64,000 bases of DNA from NCBI RefSeq assembly GCF_017591425.1, contig NW_024465751.1:3410001-3474000 (forward strand). The letters are read 5' to 3'. The notes under the pieces were generated by a model that made no database searches, was not told where the DNA came from, and worked only from the letters and a program-made list of their open reading frames with translations. The position numbers were made by a program, and so were the translations under genes. The first letter of the stretch is position 1. Each line of letters starts with the position of its first letter. Of this stretch, positions 1-10,705 are shown one piece after another. This DNA is from Ochotona curzoniae. Its lineage: Eukaryota > Chordata > Mammalia > Lagomorpha > Ochotonidae.

Positions 1-345
1 TTGTGTAAGTAAGGTTGGGGTCCTATTTCATTTGTTGAAGAGACTCTTTTTGCCAATGATTGATTATACATTATTTGTCAAAGGTGATTTGGTTATAAAT
101 AAGTGCATTAATTTCTGGTGTTTTCATTCTGTTTCATGTCTATTTCTGTGCCGGAGACTGTATTGAAGTACGGCGCTATTATGTTTCCAATATGCTTTGG
201 TTGCTTAAGATTGTTTTATTTTTTCGGATCTCTCGTGTTTCAGTATGATGTTGGGTGTGGGTTTGCAATATATTATCTTGATTGTGTTAATGAATTTTCC
301 TTCTGTATCCAGTTGCTTAAGTCTTTTAACATGAAGTGATGAAAA
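1..345 (-). mobile_element. L1 ORF2 fragment, inverted 5' part of a LINE-1
   Basis: Read on the minus strand this is degenerate L1 ORF2. The part near 1-150 matches the region downstream of the reverse transcriptase domain and the part near 230-345 matches the RT domain itself (the 'AACATGAAG-GATG' stretch typical of antisense L1). The order along the + strand runs from ORF2 C-terminal toward N-terminal, as expected for inverted L1. It abuts a sense-oriented L1 3' part. The element is cut by the window edge. The subfamily cannot be assigned by eye. Confidence 0.75.
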
Positions 346-349
346 CCAT

Positions 350-1245
350 GCAACTATAAGTGAGAAATGATCAATATCCAGAATCTATAAAGAGCTCAAG
401 AAACTTCACAACAATTAAACAATCTAGTTTAAAATGGACAGAGGATATGAACAGAAATTTTTAGAAGAATGAAATCCAAGTGACTGCCACATTGAAAAAA
501 AAAAAAAAGGCAAGCTCAGCATCACTGACCATTGGGAAGACAGAAATAAAAACAACAGAATTCCTCTCGCCCCAGTTAGAAAGACTATCATCCAAAAATA
601 AAAAATAACAGATTCCTGTGAAACAGCTATACCATATATTTTACAGGCATCCTACTCCTGTGAATTTATCCAAATGAAATTAAATCAGCATAGGAAGGAA
701 TTTTCATACCTCTGTATTTGTTCCAGCACAATTTATACTAGCTAAAAGGTGTAATCAAGTCAGATATTCATCAACTGAGGAAAGGATAATGAAATATGAT
801 ACATATAAACTACTGAATACTGAGCCATAAAAAAAGATACCATGCCTCGTGCAAGCAATTGGATGCAAATGGAAACCAACCATTATCCTTTTGTCCCCAA
901 AGGATGATAATCACATGTCTTCTATTTCATGTGGTAGTTAATGTAGTATAAATATATGCAGGAATAAAATGAACATCTTATTATTTGACTGTTGCTTTTG
1001 ATCCCTGTTTATTACTTCTCTGAAACTATTGTCTTTCCACTTTTTACTTATTAAATATTGGGCTTAGTGGTACATTAATTCTGTGACTATGGAGTGAATT
1101 TAATTCTTGCTTTTATAAAAATTGAAGGGCTACAAGAAGGGAAAGAAAGAGGGGCATTGATCAAGAAAGAAAAGGAGGTAGGAAACACAGTTTTCTTCTT
1201 AGAATTATAACTATGAAAAACACAAATCTCTAATCTTTAATAAAA
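350..1245 (+). mobile_element. L1 3' part (ORF2 C-terminus plus 3' UTR), sense
   Basis: From about 375 the + strand matches the ORF2 C-terminal coding region ('AATATCCAGAATCTATAAAG', then the 'GGATATGAACAG' block). It runs on through the 'GCCATAAAAAAAGATACCATG' end of ORF2 into a lagomorph-type 3' UTR. Many stops and indels are present. With the preceding block it forms a 5'-inverted insertion. The 3' limit is uncertain because the tail is AT-rich. Confidence 0.75.
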
Positions 1246-1741
1246 ATGTTTAAAAGAATACAAAAAAGTTTCAAAATAGCATAGTTAATATATATATATT
1301 AGCACATAAAATTACACCTATAACACTTGAATGAAAGAATAGTGGCCAGTATAGCAACAAGAGCCAATGTTTATTACAAAATCTTGATTGCACCAAATAC
1401 TATTTTCAAGGAATTAGGCGCAGAATTTTGCCTAAGTCACCCCAATGATACAATGAGGTGTTTCTCTTATTGATATCCAATTGCAAATGAAAACTTAGAT
1501 GTTGAATCTTTGAAACTTTCCTGAGGATACATAAAAAGTAAGGAACAAGACCAGGATTCATTTTCCCAAGTGTGGTTCCAGACCCCAAACAATATTTTAC
1601 TTCTTTATGAGTTTTGCTAATCCTTAGTTACCACAGCATAATTGTATTTTTATTATAGTCACAAATTGCAGTAAAGCAAATGTTCAAATAGCTTTTTAAA
1701 ATTTTAACTGTTACACAATAATTGGACATATTTAGGGTCAA
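1246..1741. other. Unassigned AT-rich intergenic DNA
   Basis: I see no gene, recognisable repeat or strong motif here. The short open frames have no recognisable product. Confidence 0.5.
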
Positions 1742-2410
1742 TGTGGTAGCATGGAAGGTTAAACCACCACTTGTGATACTAGCATCATATATCAGAGTGC
1801 TGGTTTCAGACCTGTTTTCAATCTGCCCCCAACTAATGTGCCTTGGAAAACGATGAAATATGGCTGAAGTTCTTGGGTCCCAACTATCCACATGGGACAC
1901 CTGTGGACTGAGTTTCTGTCTCTGGCTTCATACAATCCCAGTCTTGGTTGTAGCAACTATGTGGGGAGTGAACTAGCAAATGGAAGTTCTTTCTTATTTT
2001 TTTCTAAATACAGTTTTTATTAATTTTTATTGGAAAGACAGATTTACAGACAGAATAAGAGACAGAGGGAAAGATCTTCCATCTGCTGGTTCAATTCCGA
2101 GCAGCCGCAATGGACAGAACTAAGCTGTTCCAAAGCCAGGAGCCTCCTCTGGGTCTCCCAAGTGGATGAAGGGTCCCTAGAATTTGGGTCATCCTCTACT
2201 GCCACAAGCAGGGAGCTGAATGGGAGAAAGAACAGCAGGGATATGAACCAGCACCCATATGGGATCCCAGTGAATACAAGGTAAGGATTTAGCCATTGGG
2301 CCATAATGCCAGGCTCGAAAATGGAAGTTCTTACCATCTCACTCTCTTCCAAACTTTGTCTCTCCCCTTCTTTGTCACTCTGCTTTTCAAGCAAATTAAT
2401 ACACACTTTA
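1742..2410 (+). mobile_element. Old CSINE (lagomorph C-repeat), split by a younger SINE
   Basis: A degraded C-repeat in sense orientation: a tRNA-like head at 1,742-1,800, the 'GGGGAGTGAACTAGCAAATGGAAG' tail block near 1,961-1,986, then a CT-rich end at 2,333-2,410. It is interrupted at 1,992-2,318 by an opposite-strand CSINE. The gap closes exactly when one copy of the flanking 14-base duplication is removed, so this element is the older of the two. Confidence 0.75.
1992..2318 (-). mobile_element. CSINE inserted within the older CSINE
   Basis: Minus-strand C-repeat. Starting from its poly(T) end it shows 'GGAAAGACAGATTTACAGACAG', 'GATCTTCCATCTGCTGGTTCA', 'CAAGCAGGGAGCTG', 'CCCATATGGGATCCC', and a head ending near 2,316. 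It is flanked by a 14-base direct target-site duplication, AAATGGAAGTTCTT, at 1,978-1,991 and 2,319-2,332, which fixes the insertion limits. Confidence 0.9.
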
Positions 2411-3809
2411 CTTAGAAGAATGGCTAAAATGAGAAAAAAGTTTAAATGTACAGAAAGGAACACTATTCAGACATATAAAGTGTGAAACTTTGTTGTTTCC
2501 GTTTTCAACTTGAAAAGAAAAGCTTGTTTGATGACTAGTCTGAGTGGAAGAGCTTCCTTGTGTGGCGTTAGCGCCAAGAGGAATGTCCTTGGGTTGTGGC
2601 AGGATCCATCCACGGTCTACTCTATCAACAACTTTCACAACTTACCTTGTTCTTGACCTCTGGTAAGCAACACGCTGCTGCTAGCCATTTCTGCAAGAAC
2701 ACATGTTGCATTCGCTGATCAACATTTCACAACACGCCTGGCATGGCTGTCAGACTTGAGGCAAACAAAAATGATTTTGATTTTGAACTTCTAACCGTGT
2801 ATATGCCCAGGATGGTCCCAGGACAGGGCCTTTGCAAGCACAGAGGGAAATATGGTAACAGAACCAAGAGGGAAGCAAGGCCTGTTTTGTACTGGGGAAG
2901 AAAGATTCAACTGGCAGAGTGAAATGGATCTTTGTTGCCCTCTCAGGAACTTCCTTCCTGCGTAATTGGCATCTGACACTCCTCCTTTCACAAGAGCTGG
3001 CCTTTTTCAAAAGGAGAATAAGAACAAAACACCTTTTCAAACTTGCCTTTCTGCCCACATTGTTATGTGTTTGATTTCCTGCCATCCGTTTCTTCCAAGT
3101 CCCTCAGTATACCTGTCTGATGTGGTGCCCTAGTCCTGTCTGCCTTCATAGAAGAGACAACACTATCCCAGTTCATCTTCAGAGAACCAGGACAATGCCA
3201 GGTCTGAAGTGGAATTCCCACAATGCTGTGTCTGGAATCCCACTTAACACTTTAGCTACCTCCCTTGAGATTCCCTTAAGCATTATGCTGCTTAGGTATC
3301 TCTTTCTGGTTCATCTGACTCTGCCACTAGTCAGTTCATTTTAATCTTTGAAAAATATGGCTGGTGTGTCCCAAATCGCCCTGTCTCTACTTGCATTCAG
3401 CAGATACTTGGCATCTGACTTCCCACTGCCTGGGCCTGTGTGATTTCTTTTTCTTCACTAGACAACAATGCTTTCCCTTGTCAGGAGCTGGAAGGAACAG
3501 AACTCCGATGAATGCGGAACTTCATGCTCTTTTCTGTGCCCACAGCCTCACCTGACCAGTGAATGGTGAGTGCTACCAGATGGCCCCCATATCCCTGCAG
3601 ACATTGCAACTAGATGTTTCAAATTCTTCTAGTGGAGGCCCATGGCAGCAAGGCTTTAATTTTATAGTTTTCTGGTTTCTGAAGGAAGATTCCACTTCCT
3701 TTGTGATTCCATTCTTCTTTCTGATATCTATAGAGTCTAAATAATAATAATAACTAATACTAATAAGACCCAGTTCTCAGCTTCTCTCTGCTCAAAGCAT
3801 ATTATTATA
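2411..3809. other. Unassigned intergenic DNA
   Basis: There is no recognisable gene or named repeat. Open frames of up to about 110 codons on either strand have no recognisable similarity and overlap one another, so I treat them as chance. A short (AAT)n-like stretch lies near 3,740-3,760. Confidence 0.45.
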
Positions 3810-3995
3810 CACATTTAGATCTTTATGACACTAGGAAATTGGCATGCTACTAACTCAGTCGTGCACAAGAAGACATTTAGGATTAGCAAAGTTAAGTAAC
3901 ACTCCCAAAGCTATGTGTCTACAAATGTTGGTGTCAGAATTAAAATCAAGATTCACATTGAAGTAATTGCCTTTCAGCTCTAACCATGGCCTCTT
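3810..3995 (-). repeat. MIR SINE fragment, antisense
   Basis: The + strand carries the antisense MIR core: a degenerate 'gaggaaactgagg' region followed by 'AGTTAAGTAACACTCCCAAAGC' and then the 'GTGTCAGAATTAAAATCAAG' block. MIR is an ancient mammalian tRNA-derived SINE. Divergence is high. Confidence 0.7.
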
Positions 3996-4189
3996 TCTCA
4001 AAGGCAAGATTTGCCTCTTGCTCCTGGTATGGCTCATGGGATAGGATGTAAATATTATAAGCATTTAATTAACTACTTACAAAGTATTTTACATTCCCAG
4101 AAATTACAGGAGAAAGTAAATGCTAATACAAATAATAGCATCACAGGAATGTATTTGCTCACTCACAGAGACAAAGTTGAATGAGCACT

Positions 4190-4690
4190 GGATGCACCTC
4201 CAATTTTAGGTCCCATTATGATCATATTGTGGATGGCTGATGTATGCCCAGACCATCGCCACCATCTATGATATGAACTCCCAGGAAGTAGGAACTTCTG
4301 GCTCATCCTTGCATTATCATTTCTTAACACAGAGAGAGCATTGCAAGTCAAAGCTCAAGGTAGAGAGGAATCAGCTATAAAGAGACCTTTCCCAACAGCT
4401 GTGCATTTCGATTTTTCCTGTTTTAATGTAGGTGGGCTACCACTAAAAATATCAGAAGAGTAAATAAATAGTAGCAGTGAAATATTTAGAAGACAAGAAA
4501 TACAATGGGAAGCCTATTAGAAAAAAGTGGTGACTAAGAAAATGCCAATAAAATGAGCAACTAATTTAACTAGAACTATTCACGAAAGGAATTCTAAGTT
4601 GCAAAAACAGTGTAAGAGGAGATTGTGTGGAAAATGAAACAGTTCAGCATTCATATTTAATAATGACAGATTATAAGTGAAGTAAATATT
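4190..4690 (+). repeat. Diverged direct duplication, copy 1 (contains an L2-like 3' end)
   Basis: A stretch at 4,230-4,345 reads like an L2 3' end ('AACTCCCAGGAAGTAGGAACTT', then 'CTTAACACAGAGAGAGCATT'). Both it and the following 350 bases can be matched in the same order to 6,360-7,190: for example 'CCACTAAAAATATCAG' near 4,439 against 'CCACTAAAAATTATCAG' near 6,630, and 'AACAGTGTAAGAGGAG' near 4,606 against 'AACAGTTTAAGAGGAG' near 7,112. The similarity continues past the L2 end, which argues for duplication of host DNA rather than two independent insertions. Confidence 0.55.
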
Positions 4691-4981
4691 TAATTAATTA
4701 ATTAAAATCAGAATCTTGTCACTCCAGAAATTAACAGGGAAACTAAGATTTAGGATTTACCACTGAGTGTATCTATTACTTGCTCCCCTGCTTCTTGGAG
4801 TCCAACCTGTAGCTTCCTTGATTTAAGCAGGGCCTCTGAAAGCAGTCAGCAGGCACTCCATGTGTATGTTAGCATATGAACATACATGCCACAAGTGAGT
4901 CAACTTAGCATCTTGGGAAGAGTATTCCCAAAGCAGGAGCATGAGTCCAGTTCATGTAAAAGTTTGGTGTGGGGAGTGGGG

Positions 4982-5511
4982 TGTTAAAGCTGCTCCTGGG
5001 ATTGGAAGGGGCCATTGTAAGATGGCGGCTGGCCCAGGGCCAGGAGGCAGAGCTGGCCTCACCAGCAGGTATACAGGAAGTCACAGGGATAGGCTAATGC
5101 CCCCACTGTGATTGCTGGCGTATCACGTAGCGCCAAGTGGACCCACGGGGAGAAGTGATTGGTGGAGAATGATATAAAAGTAGCTGGTAAAATCTAGGGA
5201 CTGGGACGATGGACAGACAGACAGATAGACAGACAAAGACGGACAAGAAAGACTAGGGGGCAGGAAGAAGGGTGTCTGAAAGTACGGGAAGAAATATGGG
5301 AAGAAGGGGGGCGGAAAGAGGCTGGAGAAGCTGAAGAGGAAAGCTTAGACCAATGGGGACAGGAGCAGTGGAGATAAGGATTTAAACGCAGCTGCTTTTG
5401 GCAGTGAGGGGTCCGGTTCTGGCTTTTCCCGGACCCTCAAGAGCATGCCTCATCGTTTTAGTGTCGCCATTGCTGGGCGGTGGTGGCAGTTTGGTCCTTC
5501 CCTAAGCAACA
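4982..5511 (+). mobile_element. LTR-like block (possible solo class II ERV LTR)
   Basis: GC-richer than its surroundings. It starts TGTT and can be ended at AACA (5,508-5,511), the terminal dinucleotide pattern of many class II endogenous retroviral LTRs. It includes an 'AAGATGGCGGCTGG' stretch near 5,020, an inverted CCAAT (ATTGG) near 5,158, a TATA box TATAAAAG at 5,173-5,180, a purine-rich (GACA)n-like tract at 5,212-5,245 and a strong hairpin at 5,406-5,438. I could not find a matching target-site duplication and no coding region is attached. It could instead be a non-viral promoter-like or low-complexity block. Confidence 0.45.
5406..5438 (+). other. GC-rich hairpin within the LTR-like block
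   Basis: Arm GAGGGGTCCGG (5,406-5,416) pairs with CCGGACCCTC (5,429-5,438) as a 10-bp stem with one bulged G. The loop is 12 bases (5,417-5,428). It lies about 230 bases downstream of the TATA box, so it would be in the 5' part of any transcript started there. Confidence 0.7.
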
Positions 5512-6359
5512 CATATTTGAATAATCCGTTACCCACTTGCAGGCCTTTTTTGTCACCTGCACTATCAAAGTCATATGTCCCTGTCTCCTTTAAAGTCTGC
5601 TGGGAAAATTCAACTAAATCAAGCACAGAATTTAATACAAGGTACCTGCCATATATACCTTGCCCGATGCCTCAGCAGTTCTATTAAAGCACCAACAAAT
5701 GAATTATGTTAATGTATGACTTGTCCTTCCCTAAAACACAGAAAGTCCTGCAAAATCAGAGAGCCTGGCATTTTCCTTATCATCATGTATGTCCAGATAG
5801 TCAATGTCTTTCATTCGGGTAACAAAAATAGCTGCTTAGCCTGTATTTTTCCCTTTCACTCGCTATCCTTAACTTACTCTCCATATTCAACTGAATGAGT
5901 CTATATCTATTTTCTGTAAAATCAGTGAACAACAAAAAGCCATAAAACCTATCAACATCCTCAATCTTTAAAGGATTAAGGGCAAACTCTTGCAATGCCA
6001 TTAAGACCTTTAGCCTTATCTGCAGCCTGATTTCACATCACCAGACTTCATGGAGGTTTGCCTGTGTACCTTATAATTCATTCTGCTGGTGCTCCTTTGA
6101 AAATGATATTCCTACCTAGCTTTCTAGGCCAATGCATTTTTCCATAGTTCCTTTGCTTCTATCCTAAAGGCCAGGGTTATCATTTGAACCCAAACAAATC
6201 TAAATTATGTGTCACTTCCCAAGCACAATAGAGCAATCGTCTTCCTCAACTTCTGTACCAGGAGAACTCCTCTATAATATGCAGGTGTCTGCTCACATGT
6301 GATTTTCTCAGGAAGATATTCTCTTTTTCTCCCAGTCAAAATTAGGGGAACACTGAGTG
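5512..6359. other. Unassigned intergenic DNA
   Basis: No gene or confident repeat is seen. Open frames near 5,445-5,900 have no recognisable product. Confidence 0.45.
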
Positions 6360-7190
6360 AAACATCAGAATCTGGATCTCACTGTTATTAGACTGTTTGT
6401 CATAATGTCTGTGGATATCTGGCATACACCTGGTCCACCACATTAGCTACACCATGAACCCCTGGGAAGCAGAAACATCTAACTCATGTTTGCCTTAGCA
6501 GTTCCTAACACATGGAAAACATTAAAAACAACAATCAAGTTCAGAAATAAAGAAGACCAAAAAGAATAAAAAAGCTCTCCCAAAACAACTGATTTATGAA
6601 ATTATTTTATTTCAATAAATTTGATATGTCCACTAAAAATTATCAGGAAAATAATGAACAGATCATACAAAGTCTTGGTTAAATAAGACAAAGCATGGTT
6701 TTACAATTCTATTGCATAATATATTGTGTAAGTAACAAAGTGTGTTCATTTCAATATTGTTAAAAGGGCACATTTCAAATGCTGTCATAACAAATAGGTA
6801 AAGTATTTTAAGTGATGGGTATGTTCGTGATTTTATTTCATAATTCCACATTGTATTAATACGTTCCAGCATTACTTTTTAACTTCAAGAACATACACAG
6901 TTATATATTCCCATTTTTAAATGAAAGTGAGAAAAGTGAAAAATAAAGGCTGGGATGCTACTAGGAACATCAAAATTGGGAGAAAAAACAGTGGTATCCA
7001 GGCAATGGAACTGTCACTTAAATGGGTGAATTAAATTAATTTCTCTTATTGTATTAGTTGAAGTTGGTTTAATTTAAAAGTTCATAAAAGGAATGGTGAA
7101 AATAATTTTAAAAACAGTTTAAGAGGAGCTTATGTGAAACAGAACCTTCAGTTTCCATACTTCATAATGCCAGCTCTTAGCGTATGATAT
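6360..7190 (+). repeat. Diverged direct duplication, copy 2
   Basis: Collinear with 4,190-4,690. It has the 'TGTGGAT' start and an L2-like 'CCCCTGGGAAGCAGAAACATCT' block, followed by 'CTCTCCCAAAACAAC', 'CCACTAAAAATTATCAGGAAAA', 'GGGATGCTACTAGG' and 'AACAGTTTAAGAGGAG'. It is longer than copy 1 because of about 250 extra AT-rich bases around 6,660-6,910. The two copies start about 2.2 kb apart in the same orientation. Confidence 0.55.
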
Positions 7191-7376
7191 GTAAACCACA
7201 ATTCTCCTGCTTGGAAGGCAAGTGCAGCCTCATGCATGCTACTCAGTCCCCATGGTCACTGACTGATACCTCACTTAAAGAGTTACATGCAGGTTGCTTT
7301 TTCAGTTAATGATACTACTACACACATACCAATTGCTTCATTTGCTAAAGCATTGCAAATTTTCTTGGAATCACTG

Positions 7377-7712
7377 TTTTAGTTAGCTAAAGCTTCTCTG
7401 ACAAATCAGTCTAGGTGGCTTAAATAACATTTATTTCTCACAATTCTGGTCATTGAGACATCTAAGATCAAGTCACAGAAGATTACATGTTCAAGGGCCA
7501 ACCTTTGGCTCTGTAATCTGTGCTGCCTTGCAGTGAGGACCTGTTTTAGAAGAAATAACGAGGCCCCACGTGCTACTTTGATTCAGGCACGAGTCACTTT
7601 CCAAGGAGTTCTACCTCCCACGAGCCATGCCTCCCAGTTCTATCCCATTGGGGTTTATATCTCAGCATATGAACTTGGAGAGGATGAAAACATTCAGTCC
7701 ATAAAGCAATGT
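7377..7712 (-). mobile_element. MaLR (MLT1-like) LTR fragment, antisense
   Basis: The + strand shows the antisense MLT1 signature: 'TAGGTGGCTTAAATAACATTTATTTCTCACAATTCTGG', then 'AAGATCAAG', a 'GAGGCCCCACGTG' region and an 'ACATTCAGTCCATAAAGCA' end. MLT1 is a non-autonomous ERVL-MaLR LTR family. A 106-codon open frame across its right half is not a gene. Confidence 0.7.
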
Positions 7713-9175
7713 GAAACTACTAATTTCTTAAATACTTCAGAACAAAACGTGATTACAGAAGGAAAATTTGGGCGAGGAATGAAAGTACATGGAAACAGTC
7801 TAATTAACACAGGATTTGACATCTCAAACTCCACCCTAACCCTGTCACAATGACAAACATTTCTTTCTATGCCTCAGTTGCACTAAAATGAAAAGAACCC
7901 ACTTCATTCTCATGAACTGGTGATGAAAACTAAATGAACCAAAATAGTGGGTTGGTTCTTTGGCAGTTCTTTATTCTAAAAACTATTTTGATCCAATGAT
8001 TAAGAGCTTATTACCAGATCTAACCTTTCTTGGATTTAAATGAACAACCAAAAAGGCCCAATGTTTTGCTATGCTAGACATTGCTTTCAGTAGATCTTCA
8101 ATGTACCTCTCATGGGATTCTTTACTTCGAAACAGCCTGGCACTTACTCTTCATCATTGCAGCACCACTAGTCCCAACCAAAGTTGCTCATGACTTCAGT
8201 GAAGTCAGTTTGGTTACTAGTGCTGGGTCTGACACCTACTGTATTTTTTCCTTTTGTTAGGTCAAATACTTCAGAATTCATGATGTACCCCCAGAAATGC
8301 TGATTTCTCTTTAACATCCAAATATCATTGTGTCACACAGCATATTCATAGGGTTTGTGTCACCTGACTATATCCTCACCTATACCACCCTTTTACACTA
8401 TCAATATGTGTGCTAGGTAGCACAATAGGTAGGTAGGTGTGCTAGGTAAACAATATCTATTCATCACCCGTGTGAATTGGGCATTTTCTGTATGACTATG
8501 GGGTATAACACATATAAATTCAAAGGTTGGTTAAAAAGAAATATAAGATCTAATAATTTTATTAATAGAATGTTGGTAATATTGGTCCCCATTGAGCTAG
8601 TAAATGTTAAGATTCATTTCACCTGTTTCTTTTATTTTCTGTAACATACTTGCTAGACATTTGAAACAGCAAGTATGATTACCATTACAGTTCTACTAGA
8701 TAGCACCCATATGTAATAATGATACTAACGATAACAGAGCCATAGGTAACGCTGCAGAACGTGCGTGCAGGGAGTGGCTGCCAGAGATGCAGCATCTCTT
8801 TCAGCACAGCAACACCACACAGCAAGCAGAACCACAGAGAACTGTGTACCTGTTCCGCACTCAAGAACTACTATGAGCCCATTGTACTAGCTTCCCCAAT
8901 ATAACTCCTCTTACAATTTAAATTCTAAGTCTTTTAAACAGCCATTCATTCTTTTCCCTACTCATACTAATGAACAGTGTTTAGAGATGAGAGAACTGTT
9001 ACAATTGGCTCAGACCTGGGTGTTAGTCCTGTCTGCCACCAGCTCATTCTAACCCCTGAAGTCTCACTTCACTCACCTGAACCAGGCAGCCTGTGCACCA
9101 GTGTGCATCATGCATCATGCTCTGCGCTTTCATCTAAGTTGTTTATCTATTAATGCAGCTGCAATTAAAACTGTG
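7713..9175. other. Unassigned intergenic DNA
   Basis: No gene is seen. There is a small imperfect 'GGTAGGTAGGTGTGCTAGGTA' reiteration around 8,413-8,455 and weakly MIR-like text near 9,000-9,080. Neither supports a feature call. Confidence 0.4.
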
Positions 9176-9300
9176 TGTGGCATTTGCTATTGTTTCATCA
9201 GTTTTCAGATGGGAGTACTGAGACCCCAAGTGGCTAAGCAATTATACCAAGACTGTATAGATCATATGTGGAAGAAGCAGTAGGAGAACAGATTTGCTTA
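9176..9300 (-). repeat. MIR fragment, antisense
   Basis: 'TTTTCAGATGGGAGTACTGAGACCCCAAGTGGCTAAGCAATT' is the antisense MIR 'cagatgaggaaactgagg...gttaagtaactt' core in degenerate form. Confidence 0.6.
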
Positions 9301-10236
9301 GTTCAGGAGCACCCCGGGTGGGACTGGGGAGCAGTGCATCCCACATGCAGGAACAAGAAACACACTGTCTTAAAGAATTTATAAGACATGACATCAGATA
9401 TGCACTAGACATGAGTGCATTTATTGTAACCACATAACTGGTTATTCTAAATGACATCAAAGAAAAATACGCATTCCAATGTCTAGGCAGTTGCTGTGAC
9501 CAATGCCCACATAGGTTTCACGCTGGGCATATGTTCCTTGTCCATTAGGAAATGAAAGTTGATACGGAAAATGCCCAGTTCTAGAGCAATCTCAAACATG
9601 AACAGACCCAGATACACATATTGATAGAGAGGGCAACTTTGTAACAGTTAAGAAGCATTTGGACTTACTTTCAATACAGATATAGTTAATGCCCCCAATC
9701 CTGTGGTAACACACCTTGCGACACTTAACCAGCAAGTGACAAGTGAAAATTGGTGGCATAATGATGCAAGAATGAAGAGAAAGAGTTGAGTAGCTTCAAT
9801 CTTAACACTTCATGTGAAGCTCATTTCCTTTTAAAATGTAAAACAAGTCAACAGAATGTGAATTTACGTTTTAATTGTCCGTGAAATATATTCACTCCAT
9901 TTCAACTTACAAGCAAAAATATGCTTTTTTCCTAAAGAAGGAGATTTGCCACTTAACTCTGAGTTTCTCAGGACAAGCATCATTTCTACATTTCCCAATC
10001 TAAAGTGACATATTTATGATCATACCACTTCTCACTGATTCTATTCCTGAACTTGGACAATTCAGAGCCTGAACTCTCTCTGCAAAATGAAGAAATAAAT
10101 TCTTTTTCCATTTCTAGATCCTCCAGCCAACTTCCACATTTTGTTCTAATGCTTCACTGGATCTTTCTGACTTGTTTCTCAGAAATGTGATTAGCAGACC
10201 ACAATATAAAGTGTTTTTGTTTGTTTCTTTCTTTTC
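9301..10236. other. Unassigned intergenic DNA
   Basis: I see nothing recognisable on either strand. Confidence 0.4.
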
Positions 10237-10259
10237 TTTTTTTTTTTTTTTTTTTTTTT
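10237..10259. repeat. Poly(T) tract, 23 bases
   Basis: An uninterrupted T run after a CT-rich lead-in. No SINE body is attached on its 3' side, so it may be a simple repeat rather than a retroposon tail. Confidence 0.85.
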
Positions 10260-10329
10260 GTAGCTGCCTAACATTTGCCTAACATCTCTCACGTGCCTTC
10301 ATTCAGATAATCTCCTGAATTTCCTCACC

Positions 10330-10705
10330 TCCTCACCTGTGTTTATTCCTCCTCCCGACTGGGAAACCTTCCACATTCCTTCTCTGACCCACCTGCTCTC
10401 CTGAAAATCCCACCTCATCCTTCAAGATTCATCACTGCGCATGCAACCAGCCCCTGGGAAATCCTAGGGCAAAGTTAGGGCTTATTCCATTATTTGAATT
10501 TTTACTACCATCTCTGCATTTCTTGTTTATGTATCTGTTTTCACTTATTCCACTTTGGCAAAGTATTGTGTCATTAAAAAATATCTTTATTTTTGTGCCT
10601 TTATTTCATTCTTTTTCATTAAACAAGCCTAGGACAACATCTATCTCCATGTACAACTTCAAAAAATACATAACTAATAAATACCTGAATGAGGGCCAAT
10701 ATTTT
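10330..10705 (+). repeat. L2 LINE 3' fragment
   Basis: Degenerate L2 end in sense orientation: a 'CCACCTCATCCTTCAAGATTCATCACTG' region, a 'TTTATTTTTGTGCCTTTATTTC' region, and a final 'CCTAGGACAACATC...ACTAATAAATACCTGAATGA' block that matches the 'agcacagtgcctggcac...caataaatatttgttgaatga' end of L2. Confidence 0.6.

Noticed and set aside
7533..7853. 106-codon open frame
   Set aside because: Overlaps an antisense MLT1-like LTR and has no recognisable product.
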